DNA of 64,000 nucleotides from CAVVIH01 sp963748295 (GTDB lineage: Bacteria > Acidobacteriota > Vicinamibacteria > Vicinamibacterales > 2-12-FULL-66-21): contig CAVVIH010000006.1 of NCBI GenBank assembly GCA_963748295.1, positions 1,240,001 through 1,304,000 of the forward strand. The letters are read 5' to 3'. The notes under the pieces were generated by a model. It saw only the letters and a list, made by a program, of their open reading frames with translations, was not told the origin of the DNA and searched no databases. This document shows, in pieces, positions 35,407-45,039 of the stretch (the stretch's first letter is position 1; each line of letters opens with the position of its first letter). The position numbers were made by a program, and so were the translations under genes.

Positions 35407-36946
35407 CGTCAGCGATATCTGAGCCACCGTCTCCGCCGATCGGTGGCTTGGTCATCAGCGACACCACCACCATCAGCCCGCACGAAATCAGCGTCATCGG
35501 CACGACCGGCGTGAGGCCGAACCAGGTCAGCGCGCCGGGAGTCCGCGCCGTGTAGATCACCGCGGCCGCGACCCAGAGCGCGACGGCGCACGCGCCCCAC
35601 TTGGTGCTCCGCTTCCAGAACAGCGCCGCGAACAGCAGCGGCGACAGGGCCGAGTAGCCCGAGAACGCGTACTGCACGGCGAGATCGAAGATCCCCTGCG
35701 GCGCGCGGAGCGCGATCAGGTAGGCCAGCACGGTCAGGATCACCACGAAGAGCCGGCCGGTGTGGACCTGCACCGCCTCGCCGAACCGCGCCTTCCCGCC
35801 GTAGTACGCGAACACGTCCTCGGTGAACATCGTCGACAGCGCGAGAATCTGCGAGTCGCTGGCCATGACGGCCGCCATGATCCCGGCGCCGAGTATCCCC
35901 GCGAGCCATAGCGGCGCGTACTGCTCCAGCATGATCGGCACCACGTCGTCTCCCGCGGCGCGGCGGCGGAGCGCGGCGCGATCGTCGGCCGGCATCGTCG
36001 ACGGCGCGGCCGCCAGCTCGTGGCGCGCCTCGAGCTTCTGTTCGATCCTGGGCACGCCCGTCATCGCATTCGCCGCGACGCCCAGGAACACGCACGGCAA
36101 CCAGATCGCGAGGATGCAGATCGGATAGAAAATGACCGTGCGCCTGAACTGCTCCATCCGCCGCGCGGTGAGGCAGAAGATCGTGATGTGCGGGAACGCG
36201 ATCGTCGACAGCGGGATGAACGTATAGCTGAAGAAATACCAGGGCGAGATCCGCTCGCGCGTCAGCAGCGGCGCCGTTTCAGGAGATGCGAGGAGCGACT
36301 GCATGGCGGCCGGAAAGCCGCCCATGCCGCGGGCGATGACGATCAGCGCGATCGCTCCGAACGACAGGAACAGGATGGTCTGGAACGTGTTGACCCACGC
36401 GGTGCCGCGCATGCCGCCGAAGAAGACGTAGCTCATGACGACGAGCGCGACGACCGCGCCGCCGAGCCAGTAAGGGACGAAGCCGCCGCTAATCGCGCGG
36501 AGCGCGGTGCCGCCGCCCATGACGCCGATGATGATGTACGGCACCAGCAGGGCGGCTTGCAGCGCGAAGATCAGCGTCCCGATGTGCCCGCACTCCCACC
36601 GGTCGCGGAACATCTGCACCGGCGTCATGAACCCGTGACGCTTGCCGAGCGCCCACATCCGCGTGCCGACGAAGAACAACGTCAGCGGGATCACGAACGC
36701 GGACGCGGAAGCCATCAGCCCGAAGGTGACGATGCCGTTCGAGAACGCGTGCCCTGCCGATCCGAGGATCGTAAAGGCCGTCATGTTGGTGCCGAAGAGC
36801 GACAGCAGGAACACGCTCGGCCCGAGCGAGCGGCCGGCGAGAAAGTAGTCCTCGGGGCTCGACGCGGCGCCCGGCCGGCGGAACGCGAAGATGCCGATGT
36901 ACAGAACTATCGCGAGATAGCAGAAGACGATGACCGCGGGAATCAA
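35261..36946 (-). CDS. Sodium:solute symporter (SSS family)
   Basis: The most likely start is the TTG at 36946, which overlaps the DUF3311 stop by four bases (TTGA) and gives 561 residues; the frame is open further upstream only as an overlap. About thirteen membrane segments begin with IPAVIVFCYLAIVLYIGIFA. Family motifs are DYFLAGRSLGPSVFLLSLFG, NMTAFTILGSAGHAF, FFGGMRGTAWVNTFQTILF and MAAVMASDSQILALSTMFTE. The C-terminal 45 residues after the last helix (NSQLPTPQQIPKRTRRLPTP) are encoded by a repeat and are not typical. SSS carriers with a DUF3311 partner usually move organic acids or similar solutes; the substrate is not evident. Confidence 0.9.
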   Translation of the reverse strand: MIPAVIVFCYLAIVLYIGIFAFRRPGAASSPEDYFLAGRSLGPSVFLLSLFGTNMTAFTILGSAGHAFSNGIVTFGLMASASAFVIPLTLFFVGTRMWALGKRHGFMTPVQMFRDRWECGHIGTLIFALQAALLVPYIIIGVMGGGTALRAISGGFVPYWLGGAVVALVVMSYVFFGGMRGTAWVNTFQTILFLSFGAIALIVIARGMGGFPAAMQSLLASPETAPLLTRERISPWYFFSYTFIPLSTIAFPHITIFCLTARRMEQFRRTVIFYPICILAIWLPCVFLGVAANAMTGVPRIEQKLEARHELAAAPSTMPADDRAALRRRAAGDDVVPIMLEQYAPLWLAGILGAGIMAAVMASDSQILALSTMFTEDVFAYYGGKARFGEAVQVHTGRLFVVILTVLAYLIALRAPQGIFDLAVQYAFSGYSALSPLLFAALFWKRSTKWGACAVALWVAAAVIYTARTPGALTWFGLTPVVPMTLISCGLMVVVSLMTKPPIGGDGGSDIADVNSQLPTPQQIPKRTRRLPTPQDLKCSAIGRWDSGVRSGVRSVRGVGS

Positions 36947-37188
36947 CGGCGCGAGTCCTCGAGGTGGGCCGGCCCTGGCGACTCGCTGCGCTCGCTCAGG
37001 ACAGGCCAGGCGAACCGCGTCAGCAGCCACATGAGCGCGGCGGCCGCGACGCAGAACGCGGCGTGGTAAGCGAGGCCAATCGGAAGAAAACCAAAGATCA
37101 GCGGATGTGCGGTGCGCCAGTTCCAGACGTCCTGGTGCAGCGCGTAGAGCGCCACCACCGCCACGGTCAGCAGGATTCGAGAGAGCAT
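36943..37188 (-). CDS. DUF3311 small membrane protein
   Basis: This encodes 81 residues from the ATG at 37188 (MLSRILLTVAVVALYALHQD). Two membrane segments flank a short loop that includes WNWRTAHPLIFGFLPIGLAY, the conserved core of DUF3311. The gene is translationally coupled to the symporter, as is usual for this pair, and the protein is presumed to be a small subunit or assembly factor for it. The Ser/Glu-rich tail (SERSESPGPAHLEDSRR) is unremarkable. Its ATG lies only 21 bases from the divergent receptor ATG. Confidence 0.85.
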   Translation of the reverse strand: MLSRILLTVAVVALYALHQDVWNWRTAHPLIFGFLPIGLAYHAAFCVAAAALMWLLTRFAWPVLSERSESPGPAHLEDSRR

Positions 37189-37209
37189 CGGTATAGGTAG
37201 AATACTCTG

Positions 37210-40200
37210 ATGTCCTTTCGCACTTTTATCCTGCTCTTCTGTCTCTTGGTACCACCCTTCGTCACTACAGCCGGCGCGCAGACGACGGCAACAATCAGCG
37301 GAACCGTGCACGACGCGAATGGCGGCGCTCTGCCAGGCGTGCTGGTGACGGCCACCAACACGGATACGAGGTTGGTCCGGACCTCGGTGACCGGCGCCGA
37401 AGGCCGCTACGTGATCGCCGCGCTCCCGCCCGGCAACTACGAGCTGCGCGCCGAGCTCGCGGGCTTCAAACCGCACGTCCGCCGCGACCTCGCGCTGACG
37501 ATTTCCGAGACGCTGGCGCTGAACCTCACACTGCAACTTGGCGATCTGGAGATCGAGGACGTGGTGGTCGGGGTCAGCCCGCTCGTCAACACCGCCAGCT
37601 CGGAGCTGAGTTATCTCGTCGGTACGAACACGATCGAGCAGCTGCCGCTGAACGGCCGCAACTACACGGACCTCGCGCTGCTGCAGCCCGGCGTGCTGGC
37701 CTTCCCTCATCGCGACGGCGGCTCGGTCGTCGCGCATGGCCTCGGCATCAGCGTGAACGGACAGGATCCGCGATCGAACGTCTACCTGCTGGACGGCACG
37801 CTGCAGAACGACTTCACCAACGGTCCGGCCGGAAGCGCGGCGGGAACCGCGCTGGGAATGGACACGATCCGCGAGTTCCGCGTGCAGGCGAATGCCTACA
37901 ATGCCGAGTTCGGCAGGAATTCCGGCGGCCAGATCAACGTGCTGACGAAATCCGGGACCAACCAGCTCTCGGGCAGCGCATTCGAGTACCACCGCAACGA
38001 CGCGATGGACGCCCGCAACTTCTTCGACGTCGGCGAGAAGCCGGACTTCCGCCGGAATCAGTTCGGCGGCACCGTGGGCGGCCCGATCTCGACGGACCGC
38101 GCGTTCTTCTTCGTCGGCTACGAAGCGCTCATCGAGCGGCTGGGAAGGACGATTTCGACCGTCGTTCCCGACGACAACGCGCGGCTCGGGATCCTGCCGT
38201 CCGGCGTCGTCGGCGTGAATCCGGCGGTGGCGCCGTATCTCAGCGAGTTCCCGCGCGCCAACGGGCCCCTGCTCGGGCAGGGACTTGCCGTCTACAACTT
38301 CCCGTTCAGCCAGAGGCTCGACGAACACTTCGGGCAGGGACGCCTCGACTACAACTTCTCGCCGAACCGGCAGGTCTTCGCGCGATACACGCTCGACGAC
38401 ACCAACCAGTTCCTGCCGACGGACTATCCGCAGTTCCCGCGCGAGTTCCTGTCGCGCAACCAGTTCTTCACGTCGGAATACCGCCAGGTGTTTTCCGCGA
38501 ACACGCTGGCGACCGCCAGACTCGGCTTCAGCCGCACGCGCATCGGCCAGAACGTCGAAGCCAACACCTCGCAGCCGCTCGGCGAGTTCGTGCCGGGCCG
38601 CGGCATCATGGGCGACATCGACATCGGCGGCCTGCGCCGGTTCGGGCCGCAGAGCTCGGCCAACCTGCGGCTCGTGCAGAACGTGTTCAGCTTCCAGAAC
38701 GACTGGGTTCATACGAACGGCCGCCATCTGATCAAGGCGGGCGGCCTGGTCGAGCACTACCAGGACAACATGGTGAACCCGACGTTCAGTCTCGGGATCT
38801 ATGCGTTCCCGAACCTGTCGGCGTTCCTGCGCAACACGCCGAACAACTTCATCGGGCTGACGCCGGAGGCGCAGTTCGATCGCTACTGGCGCTTTACGCT
38901 GTTCGGGTTCTACGTCCAGGACGACTTCCAGATCACGCCGAGGCTGACGCTCAACGGCGGGCTGCGCTACGAGTTCGCGACGCTGCCCGCCGACAAGTAC
39001 GGCCGCGACGTGGCGATGCCCGATCTGACCGCGCCGACGGAGACGATTGGTCCTCTCTACCAGAATCCGACCTATACGAATCTCTCGCCGCGCGGCGGCT
39101 TCGCCTGGGACATCTTCGGCGACGGCTCGACCGCGCTTCGCGGAGGCTACGGGCTCTACTTCAACACGAACAACCATCAGAACCTGATCGTCACGGTCAC
39201 CAATCCGCCGTTCACGCCGCGGCCGGTCATCGTCAACCCGACGTTCCCGAATCCGCCGTTCGATCGCGCGGGAGCGATATCAATCAGGCCGATTCAGTAC
39301 CGATCTCGACAACCCGCGGCTGCACGTCTACAACGTGAACCTGCAGCGGGAAATCTGGTGGCGCACGGCGGTCACCGTCGGCTATGCCGGGTCGAGAGGC
39401 CGCCATCTGCTTCGCAGCAACGACGTGAACACGGCGCTGCCGGTGTTTCAGGCCGACGGCACGCCGTTCATCCCCGCGGGCACGCCGCGGCAGAACCGCA
39501 GCTTCTCGACAATCGAGTTGAAGAGCAGCGACGGCGAGTCCTGGTACAACGCCCTGATCCTCGACGTCAGGCGCCGCTGGAGCAACGGGGTTGCGTTCCA
39601 GACGTCGTACACGTTCTCCAAGAGCGAAGACACGACGCAGGCGTCGACGTTCTTCTCCGACGCCACCAACGGCACGACGTCGGCGATGCCGGAGTACATC
39701 CCCGATTACAACAGGGGACTCTCGGACTTCGACGTGCGCCACAACCTCGTGCTGAACTTCACGTGGGAGCTGCCGTTCGCGAACAGCCTGTCCGGCGTCG
39801 CAGCGGCAATCCTCGACGGGTGGAACCTCTCCGGCATCTGGACGGCCCGCAGCGGCCAGCCGCTGACGGTGTTCGTGACGTCGAACCGTTCACGATCGCA
39901 ATGGAACCCGTCGCGCGGCCCGGGGATCGGCCAGGACCGCCCGAGCTATGCGCCTGGATTCGGTCCGGACAACGCGGTGCTCGGCCGCGTCGATCAGTGG
40001 TTCAATCCCGCCGCCTTCGTGCTGCAGCCCGCGGGCACCTTCGGAAACACGGGACGTGGAGATTTCATCGGCCCCGACCTGCGGACGCTCGACCTGTCGC
40101 TCTCGAAGCAGACGCGGTTCGGCGCGCTCGGCAGCCAGGGCCGCCTCGAGTTCCGCATCGAAGCGTTCAACATCCTGAATCGCGCCAACTTCGGCGTCCC

Positions 40201-40321
40201 CGAGCTGCGCGCCTTCGCCGGACAGGCGGACAACGAGGCAACGCTCGCGACTTTCGGTCGTATTTCGAGTACGGTGACGTCATCCCGGCAGATTCAACTC
40301 GGGCTGCGCATGACTTTCTAG
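37210..40321 (+). pseudogene. Oar-like TonB-dependent receptor with one-base frameshift in the barrel
   Basis: From the ATG at 37210 the sequence gives a signal peptide (FILLFCLLVPPFVTTAGAQ), a carboxypeptidase-regulatory domain (ISGTVHDANGGALPGVLVTA), and plug/barrel motifs (LPLNGRNYTDLALLQPGVLA; SVNGQDPRSNVYLLDGTLQN; NSGGQINVLTKSGTNQLSG). Near 39298-39302 one extra C shifts the frame: RPIQY is followed, in the next frame, by DLDNPRLHVYNVNLQREIWW and a normal receptor C-terminus ending QLGLRMTF. The corrected protein is 1036 residues, close to its paralogue at 11149. The original frame otherwise runs on to 40422 without homology, as expected for a shift artefact. Confidence 0.87.
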
Positions 40322-40392
40322 ACCGCGCGTCAGCGCGGCCGCCGGAGCGGAGCGGGGCGATTGGGCCCCCGCGAGCGACGGCGATGGGGGGT

Positions 40393-40414
40393 CCGGCGGG
40401 GCGAAGCCCCCCGG
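40393..40414 (+). terminator. GC-rich hairpin after the second receptor
   Basis: CCGG-c-GGGGC and GCCCC-CCGG form a stem around GAA, 70 bases past the receptor stop. It ends 17 bases before the next start codon. There is no T-run. Confidence 0.45.
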
Positions 40415-40431
40415 TGGAATGAGGAGCACAC

Positions 40432-40887
40432 ATGAACTGGCTTGCGTTCGTAGCGGGGGCGGTGTTGTCGTGGGGCGTGTATGGAGCGATGCTGCACCAG
40501 GGACAGGTGAAGCTCGGCAACCCGATGCGCGCGCTGCTGTGCGTCGGCATCGCCTACTTCCTGATCGGCGTGCTCATTCCGGTGATCGTGCTGTTCAGCC
40601 AGGGGCAGGGGCTGCGCGGCTTCAATAGCGAGGGCACGACCGGCGCCACCGTCGCCGGCGCGCTGGGTGCGCTCGGCGCGGTGTGCATCATCTTTGCGTT
40701 CCGCACCGGCGGCACGCCAACCTACGTCATGCCGCTGGTGTTCGGCGGCGCGCCGCTCGTCAACGTGCTCTACACGATGTACCTGCACCCGCCGAAGGTC
40801 GCGCCCAATCCGCTGCTCTACGTGGGCTTCCTCGTCACGGCGATTGGCGCCGGGATGGTGCTGTACTTCAAGCCGCCGGCGAGCTAG
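40432..40887 (+). CDS. Small four-span membrane protein of unknown function
   Basis: The product is 151 residues from the ATG at 40432, with a good ribosome site (GAGGAGC). Four or five membrane segments (WLAFVAGAVLSWGVYGAMLH; ALLCVGIAYFLIGVLIPVIV; VAGALGALGAVCIIFAFRTG; LLYVGFLVTAIGAGMVLYF) are joined by short loops, one with GGTPTYVMPLVFGGAPLVN. The pattern recalls half of a drug/metabolite (EamA-like) transporter, and the protein might work as a dimer. The family is not recognised with certainty. It lies between two hairpins and stands alone after the receptor gene. Confidence 0.75.
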   Translation: MNWLAFVAGAVLSWGVYGAMLHQGQVKLGNPMRALLCVGIAYFLIGVLIPVIVLFSQGQGLRGFNSEGTTGATVAGALGALGAVCIIFAFRTGGTPTYVMPLVFGGAPLVNVLYTMYLHPPKVAPNPLLYVGFLVTAIGAGMVLYFKPPAS

Positions 40888-40891
40888 TAGT

Positions 40892-40910
40892 GCAGCCCTT
40901 TGGGGGCTGC
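40892..40910. terminator. Hairpin at the convergent junction after the small membrane gene
   Basis: GCAGCCC and GGGCTGC pair around TTTGG just after the stop. A GC-rich repeat related to 24503-24580 (CTCCGCCAAGGCTACGGCG) follows up to 40985. The adjoining gene comes from the opposite strand. Confidence 0.6.
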
Positions 40911-40992
40911 CAAGCGGGGGCAGGCCTGACCAGCCTCCGCCAAGGCTACGGCGGTCCGCCGGAGCGCTCCGCGCGAAGGCGGAAGGCCGGCG

Positions 40993-42261
40993 CTACGAAC
41001 CGCTCTTCCCTATCGCATACAAATGCCCGGCGGTCCGGAGGAAAATCTGGCCGCCGGACACCGCGACCGAGCTGAGCGTGTACTCGTTCATCGCGTTCTC
41101 CGCGATCAGCTCGAACTTCGGGCCCGCCGCGAACACCGAGGTCACCCCATCCTCGCTCGTCACGTAGATCTTCCCGTCAGCGAGCACCGGCGACGCGCTG
41201 TAGGTGCCAGGCTTGAGGCGCTCCGGTCCATACACCGGCTCGCCGGTCTTCACGTCGAGCGCATAGACGACCCCGGAATCCCCGACGATGTAGAGCAGCT
41301 TGCCGTCGCTCACCGGCGTTGGCACGTCGGGACCGCGATCGAACGACCACACCTTGTGGCTCTCGGTGATGTCGCCGCTCCCGCCCGGCTTGATCGCGAG
41401 CATCGGCCGCACGCGCGTCGGCGCGATGATCAGGCCGCCGGTGACGAGCGGCGAGGCGATGATGCGATACGCCGGGTTGTTCTCCGGGTTGAGACCGTTC
41501 ATGCGCCACAGCTCTTTCCCGGTCTCCGGATCGTGGCCGGTGACGACGTCGCCGCCGGTGATGACGATCTCCGTCTGGTTGCCGTGGCGCAGCAGCGCCG
41601 GCGTCGTGTAGGAGTCAGGCGACTCGCGGATCGCATTGGTCGGCCGCTCGACGCGCCAGATCGTCTTGCCGCTCTTGCCGTCGATCTTGAGGATGTAGGA
41701 CGGATCGTCGGTCTTCATCCCGTGCAGCACCTGCACGTAGAGCGAGCCCTGGTGCAGCAGCGGCGAGGACGCGTAGCCCCAGTTCAGGCCGAACGCGCCG
41801 TAGTCCTTCTGGATGTCGCGCAGCCAGAGCTCTTCGCCCTTGAAGTCGAACGCCTTCAGGATCCCCGTGCCGGTCATGACCCAGACCGTCGTGCCGTCAG
41901 TGACCGGCGACGGCGACGACATGTTCTGCTTCCGCATCATCGTGTTGCCGCCGCTCAGCGGCTTCTTCCACATGACGGTGCCTTTGCCGCGATCGACCGC
42001 CCACAGCTCGAGGTCGCCTTCCTTTTCCTGCAGCGCCACGTTGAGGAAGACGTGGTTGTTCCAGATGATCGGCGTCGCACCGGTGCGGCTCGGCATCGCC
42101 AGCTTCCACGCGATGTTTTCCTCCGGCGTCCACTTCGTCGGCAGCCCCTTCTCGGCGCTGACGCCGTTGAGCTGCGGGCCTCGCCATTGCGGCCAGTTTT
42201 CGGCGGACACGGCAGCAACCGCCACGACGCTGGCCGACAAGGTGCACACAAGTCGATTCAT
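40993..42261 (-). CDS. Secreted PQQ-like beta-propeller protein (6 of 8)
   Basis: This is 422 residues from the ATG at 42261, with GGAGCGAATACTG upstream; a longer frame to 42306 was rejected. After the signal peptide (CTLSASVVAVAAVSA) comes the hallmark NWPQWRGPQLNGVSAE, very close to the propeller at 14368. Blades: IDGKSGKTIWRVE, HDPETGKELWRMN, YALDVKTGEPVYG. The last blade ends TAGHLYAIGKSGS. It is the third of three propellers in this second array, and the last gene of the ten-gene minus-strand run. Function as for the family: periplasmic, probably not a quinoprotein dehydrogenase. Confidence 0.9.
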   Translation of the reverse strand: MNRLVCTLSASVVAVAAVSAENWPQWRGPQLNGVSAEKGLPTKWTPEENIAWKLAMPSRTGATPIIWNNHVFLNVALQEKEGDLELWAVDRGKGTVMWKKPLSGGNTMMRKQNMSSPSPVTDGTTVWVMTGTGILKAFDFKGEELWLRDIQKDYGAFGLNWGYASSPLLHQGSLYVQVLHGMKTDDPSYILKIDGKSGKTIWRVERPTNAIRESPDSYTTPALLRHGNQTEIVITGGDVVTGHDPETGKELWRMNGLNPENNPAYRIIASPLVTGGLIIAPTRVRPMLAIKPGGSGDITESHKVWSFDRGPDVPTPVSDGKLLYIVGDSGVVYALDVKTGEPVYGPERLKPGTYSASPVLADGKIYVTSEDGVTSVFAAGPKFELIAENAMNEYTLSSVAVSGGQIFLRTAGHLYAIGKSGS

Positions 42262-42312
42262 CAGTATTCGCTCCAGACTTCCAGCTATTGACGCTTGCGG
42301 ACGCAAAAGCGC

Positions 42313-43668
42313 TTACTTGCCCAACTCGAATGCCGCCAGCGACTTGCGGTCCCTGACGTAGAGCGTGGTGCCGACCAGCGTGGGCACGGTCCACGACCGG
42401 TTGGCCAGCACCGATGCTTTCGTGAGCACGTTGAGGCCCTCGCGGGACGGCGCGGCAAGGCCGAGGTTGCCGTCCTCGTCCATGATCACGAGCTTGCGGT
42501 CGGCATAGAGAAACGTCGAGCGCGCGAATTCGCGGTTCTGCCAGAGGATGTTGCCGGTCTTCAGATCGATGGCGACGGTGGGACACGGACCGAAGTCGCC
42601 GTTCGATCCGATCGCGTAGTCGCCCAGGCGGATGATCGTGCCGATGTGCACGCGCATCCGGTTCTGATACCACTGCTCCTGGACCGTGGTCTTACCGCCG
42701 GTCTGTGTGAGCTTCAGGAGCCGGGCGCCGTTGCTGTACGCCGCCGACACGAGCAGGAGATTGCCCTCACCCCACACCGGCGTGCTGATGTTCAGGCCCC
42801 ACTCGGTCTTGTGCGGATGCAGCCACAGCACGCGGCCGCTGGCCGGATCCACGCCGGCCATCTCGTTCGCGCCGGACACGACCAGCTGATCCTGGCCGTC
42901 GACGTCGATCAGGATCGGCGACGCGGGACCGGTCGGAAAACTGCCGCCCTTCCACACCAGCGCGCCAGACTTCTGATTGAACGCGACGACCGAGGCGTCC
43001 TTGCCGCCGGCCGGCACGATCACCGTGTCGCGGTAGGCAATCGGGCTCGCGCTGTAGCCGCGATCGTCCTGCCGCGCGGCGAACTCCTTCACCATGTCGT
43101 GCGACCACACCAGCTTCCCGGTGGTCTTGTCGAGCGCGAAAATCTCCGATCGGCTGCTGACGGTGAACAACATGTTGCCGACAATCAGCGGCGTCGAGTG
43201 CGGCCCCGCCCCTTCCGAGAGATCCAGATCGCCGGTCGCCGACGCATAGGTGTATTCCCACACCGTCGTTCCATTGGAAGCATCCAGGGCCGCGATCGTT
43301 TCCTGCTGCGCCCGGCGCACCATCGTCATCAGCCCTCCGGGCCGGTGCATCGTGTAGAGACGGTTGCCTTCGACGACTACCGCCGAGTGTCCTTCGCCGA
43401 GGGAGCGGCTCCACAACCGCTTCGGGCCGCCGGCCGGCCACTTGTCGGCGAGCCCGGAGGCGTCGACCATGAAATTCCGCCGCGGGCCGCCCCACTGCAG
43501 CCACGACGTATCCGCAGCGCGAAGCTGATTCGCCGCGAGACATACGGCGAGCAGAGCGATGCTGACACGTGCGACGTGCAGCGTGCGACGTGCGACATGC
43601 GACCTGTCACGTGCGACGTGCGACGTGCTGCGGACCAAGTGTCGGAGTTCAGCGAGTAATTGTTTCAT
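42313..43668 (-). CDS. PQQ-like beta-propeller protein (7 of 8) with repeat-derived N-terminal insert
   Basis: The product is 451 residues from the ATG at 43668 (MKQLLAELRHLVR). Between this start and the membrane-like segment VSIALLAVCLAANQLRA the frame reads STSHVARDRSHVARRTLHVA, encoded by the CGTGCGACGTG repeat at 43564-43630. A signal peptide with such a long basic n-region is unusual. The hallmark SWLQWGGPRRNFMVDA follows. Blades include LDASNGTTVWEYT, LDKTTGKLVWSHD, FNQKSGALVWKGG and IDLKTGNILWQNR. The true start may lie at a later codon upstream of SIALL if the insert is a leader artefact. Confidence 0.83.
   Translation of the reverse strand: MKQLLAELRHLVRSTSHVARDRSHVARRTLHVARVSIALLAVCLAANQLRAADTSWLQWGGPRRNFMVDASGLADKWPAGGPKRLWSRSLGEGHSAVVVEGNRLYTMHRPGGLMTMVRRAQQETIAALDASNGTTVWEYTYASATGDLDLSEGAGPHSTPLIVGNMLFTVSSRSEIFALDKTTGKLVWSHDMVKEFAARQDDRGYSASPIAYRDTVIVPAGGKDASVVAFNQKSGALVWKGGSFPTGPASPILIDVDGQDQLVVSGANEMAGVDPASGRVLWLHPHKTEWGLNISTPVWGEGNLLLVSAAYSNGARLLKLTQTGGKTTVQEQWYQNRMRVHIGTIIRLGDYAIGSNGDFGPCPTVAIDLKTGNILWQNREFARSTFLYADRKLVIMDEDGNLGLAAPSREGLNVLTKASVLANRSWTVPTLVGTTLYVRDRKSLAAFELGK
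43564..43630. repeat. CGTGCGACGTG repeat inside the 5' end of a propeller gene
   Basis: Degenerate GACGTGC(A/G)/CACGTGCGACGTG units lie within the coding frame and encode the SHVAR repeats. The family is the same as at 43691-43767 and 63735-63808. Confidence 0.75.
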
Positions 43669-43690
43669 CGTCTTCTGTTGAAAATTTGCA

Positions 43691-43767
43691 ACACGTAGCA
43701 CGTAGCACGTGACAAGTAGCACGTAGCACGTTCGCCCGTAGCACGTCGCACGTGGTACTGCTACGTG
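43691..43767. repeat. ACGTAGCACGTAGC repeats between two propeller genes
   Basis: At least six CACGTAGCACGT-like units fill the 99-base gap between the stop of the gene at 43768 and the start at 43668. Confidence 0.75.
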
Positions 43768-44994
43768 TCAGAATTCAAAGAGCGCGAGCGTTTCCGCGTC
43801 CTTGACGAGGACGCCGCGCCCCGCCGGCACGGGGTGCGCCCACACCGGCGAGTCAGCGATCGTGTAGCGGCGGATCGGCGTGAAGCCCGCGGTGTCGGCC
43901 TTGGCGACCACCAGTTCTCCCTCGGTTGTCGTCGCCATGATCAAATCACCGGCGAGAATCACCGCGGCGTTCTCGCCTTCACGTCCTTTCGTCGCCCACA
44001 TGGTCTTGCCCGTTGCCGCGTCGGCACAGAAGAACTGGCCGCGATTCTTTTGCGTGAGCCCATACAGATACCCACGGTGCATCACGGGAGAGCTCATGTA
44101 CATCGGCAAGTCGGGGTTTTGCCAGAGCTGTTCGGTGGCCCATTTGCCTGCCTGCTGAGACACCCGCACCGCCGCGAGCGGCTGACCGATCCCCGAGTAG
44201 ATCACGACATCCTTGGACACCACCGGCGTCACGATGTTCTGGTCGTAGGCCGTTTTGAATGCAATTTGCCAGAGCAGCCGGCCGTCGGCGAGCGAGAGGC
44301 CGACGAGGTTGCTCTGCGACTGCGTGATGACCTGCCGTGTGCCGCCGATATCCGCGACGACGGGTGACGCGTAAGCGGGAGCGTCGCCTTTCCAGGTCCA
44401 GCGCACGTCACCCTTGGCGGGATCGATCGCGAGAATCGCGCCGTTCCCCGGACCGCCCGCGTGCACGATCAGCGAACCGCCGGCGACGATTGGCGACATC
44501 GCCACGCCGAAGCCCGGAGCGGTCGCCGGGAAGTCCTTCTTGAAATCCTTTCGCCACAGCATCTGTCCCGAGGCAGTGTTCCACGCGGTCAGCACGCCGT
44601 TGATTCCAAAGGTGAACAATCGTCCGCCGTCGATCACCGGAGTCGACTTCGGCCCTTTGCCATGGCCTTGCGCCGCGGGGTTCATCGTGTATGGCGCGTC
44701 GTACGTCTGCTGCCAGACCTGCTTGCCGGATGAGAGATCGAAGGCGGTGACGGCCTCCTGCTCGCCGATGCGCGAGTGCAGGTACGCCCTGCTGCCTTCG
44801 ACGACCGGAGACGAATGACCGGCGCCAGCCTTGACTTTCCAGACCTGACGCGGCCGTTCAGGCCAGGCGGCGGGCGCTTTGAAGCCCGCAGCGATCCCGG
44901 TCCGCGAAGGGCCGCGCCACTGGCTCCAGTCCTGCGCGTGCAGGGACGCGGCGAGAAACAACGGCAGGACGATCGACAGCAGCTTGTAACGCAT
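43768..44994 (-). CDS. Secreted PQQ-like beta-propeller protein (8 of 8)
   Basis: The product is 408 residues from the ATG at 44994 with a clean signal peptide (LLSIVLPLFLAASLHAQ) and the hallmark DWSQWRGPSRTGIAAG. Blades include FDLSSGKQVWQQT, WNTASGQMLWRKD, IDPAKGDVRWTWK and LSLADGRLLWQIA. The protein closes with WAHPVPAGRGVLVKDAETLA. It is the first propeller behind the ABC permease (45-base gap) and could be the periplasmic partner of that system (inference only). Confidence 0.9.
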   Translation of the reverse strand: MRYKLLSIVLPLFLAASLHAQDWSQWRGPSRTGIAAGFKAPAAWPERPRQVWKVKAGAGHSSPVVEGSRAYLHSRIGEQEAVTAFDLSSGKQVWQQTYDAPYTMNPAAQGHGKGPKSTPVIDGGRLFTFGINGVLTAWNTASGQMLWRKDFKKDFPATAPGFGVAMSPIVAGGSLIVHAGGPGNGAILAIDPAKGDVRWTWKGDAPAYASPVVADIGGTRQVITQSQSNLVGLSLADGRLLWQIAFKTAYDQNIVTPVVSKDVVIYSGIGQPLAAVRVSQQAGKWATEQLWQNPDLPMYMSSPVMHRGYLYGLTQKNRGQFFCADAATGKTMWATKGREGENAAVILAGDLIMATTTEGELVVAKADTAGFTPIRRYTIADSPVWAHPVPAGRGVLVKDAETLALFEF

Positions 44995-45039
44995 ATCCGT
45001 TTGACTCCCCCGGCGGTGGCGCGGGTGCAGAGAGCGAGG

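Noticed and set aside
36943..39177. 744-codon minus-strand frame
   Set aside because: Only its last 81 codons (DUF3311) look like protein; the rest is antisense to the second receptor.
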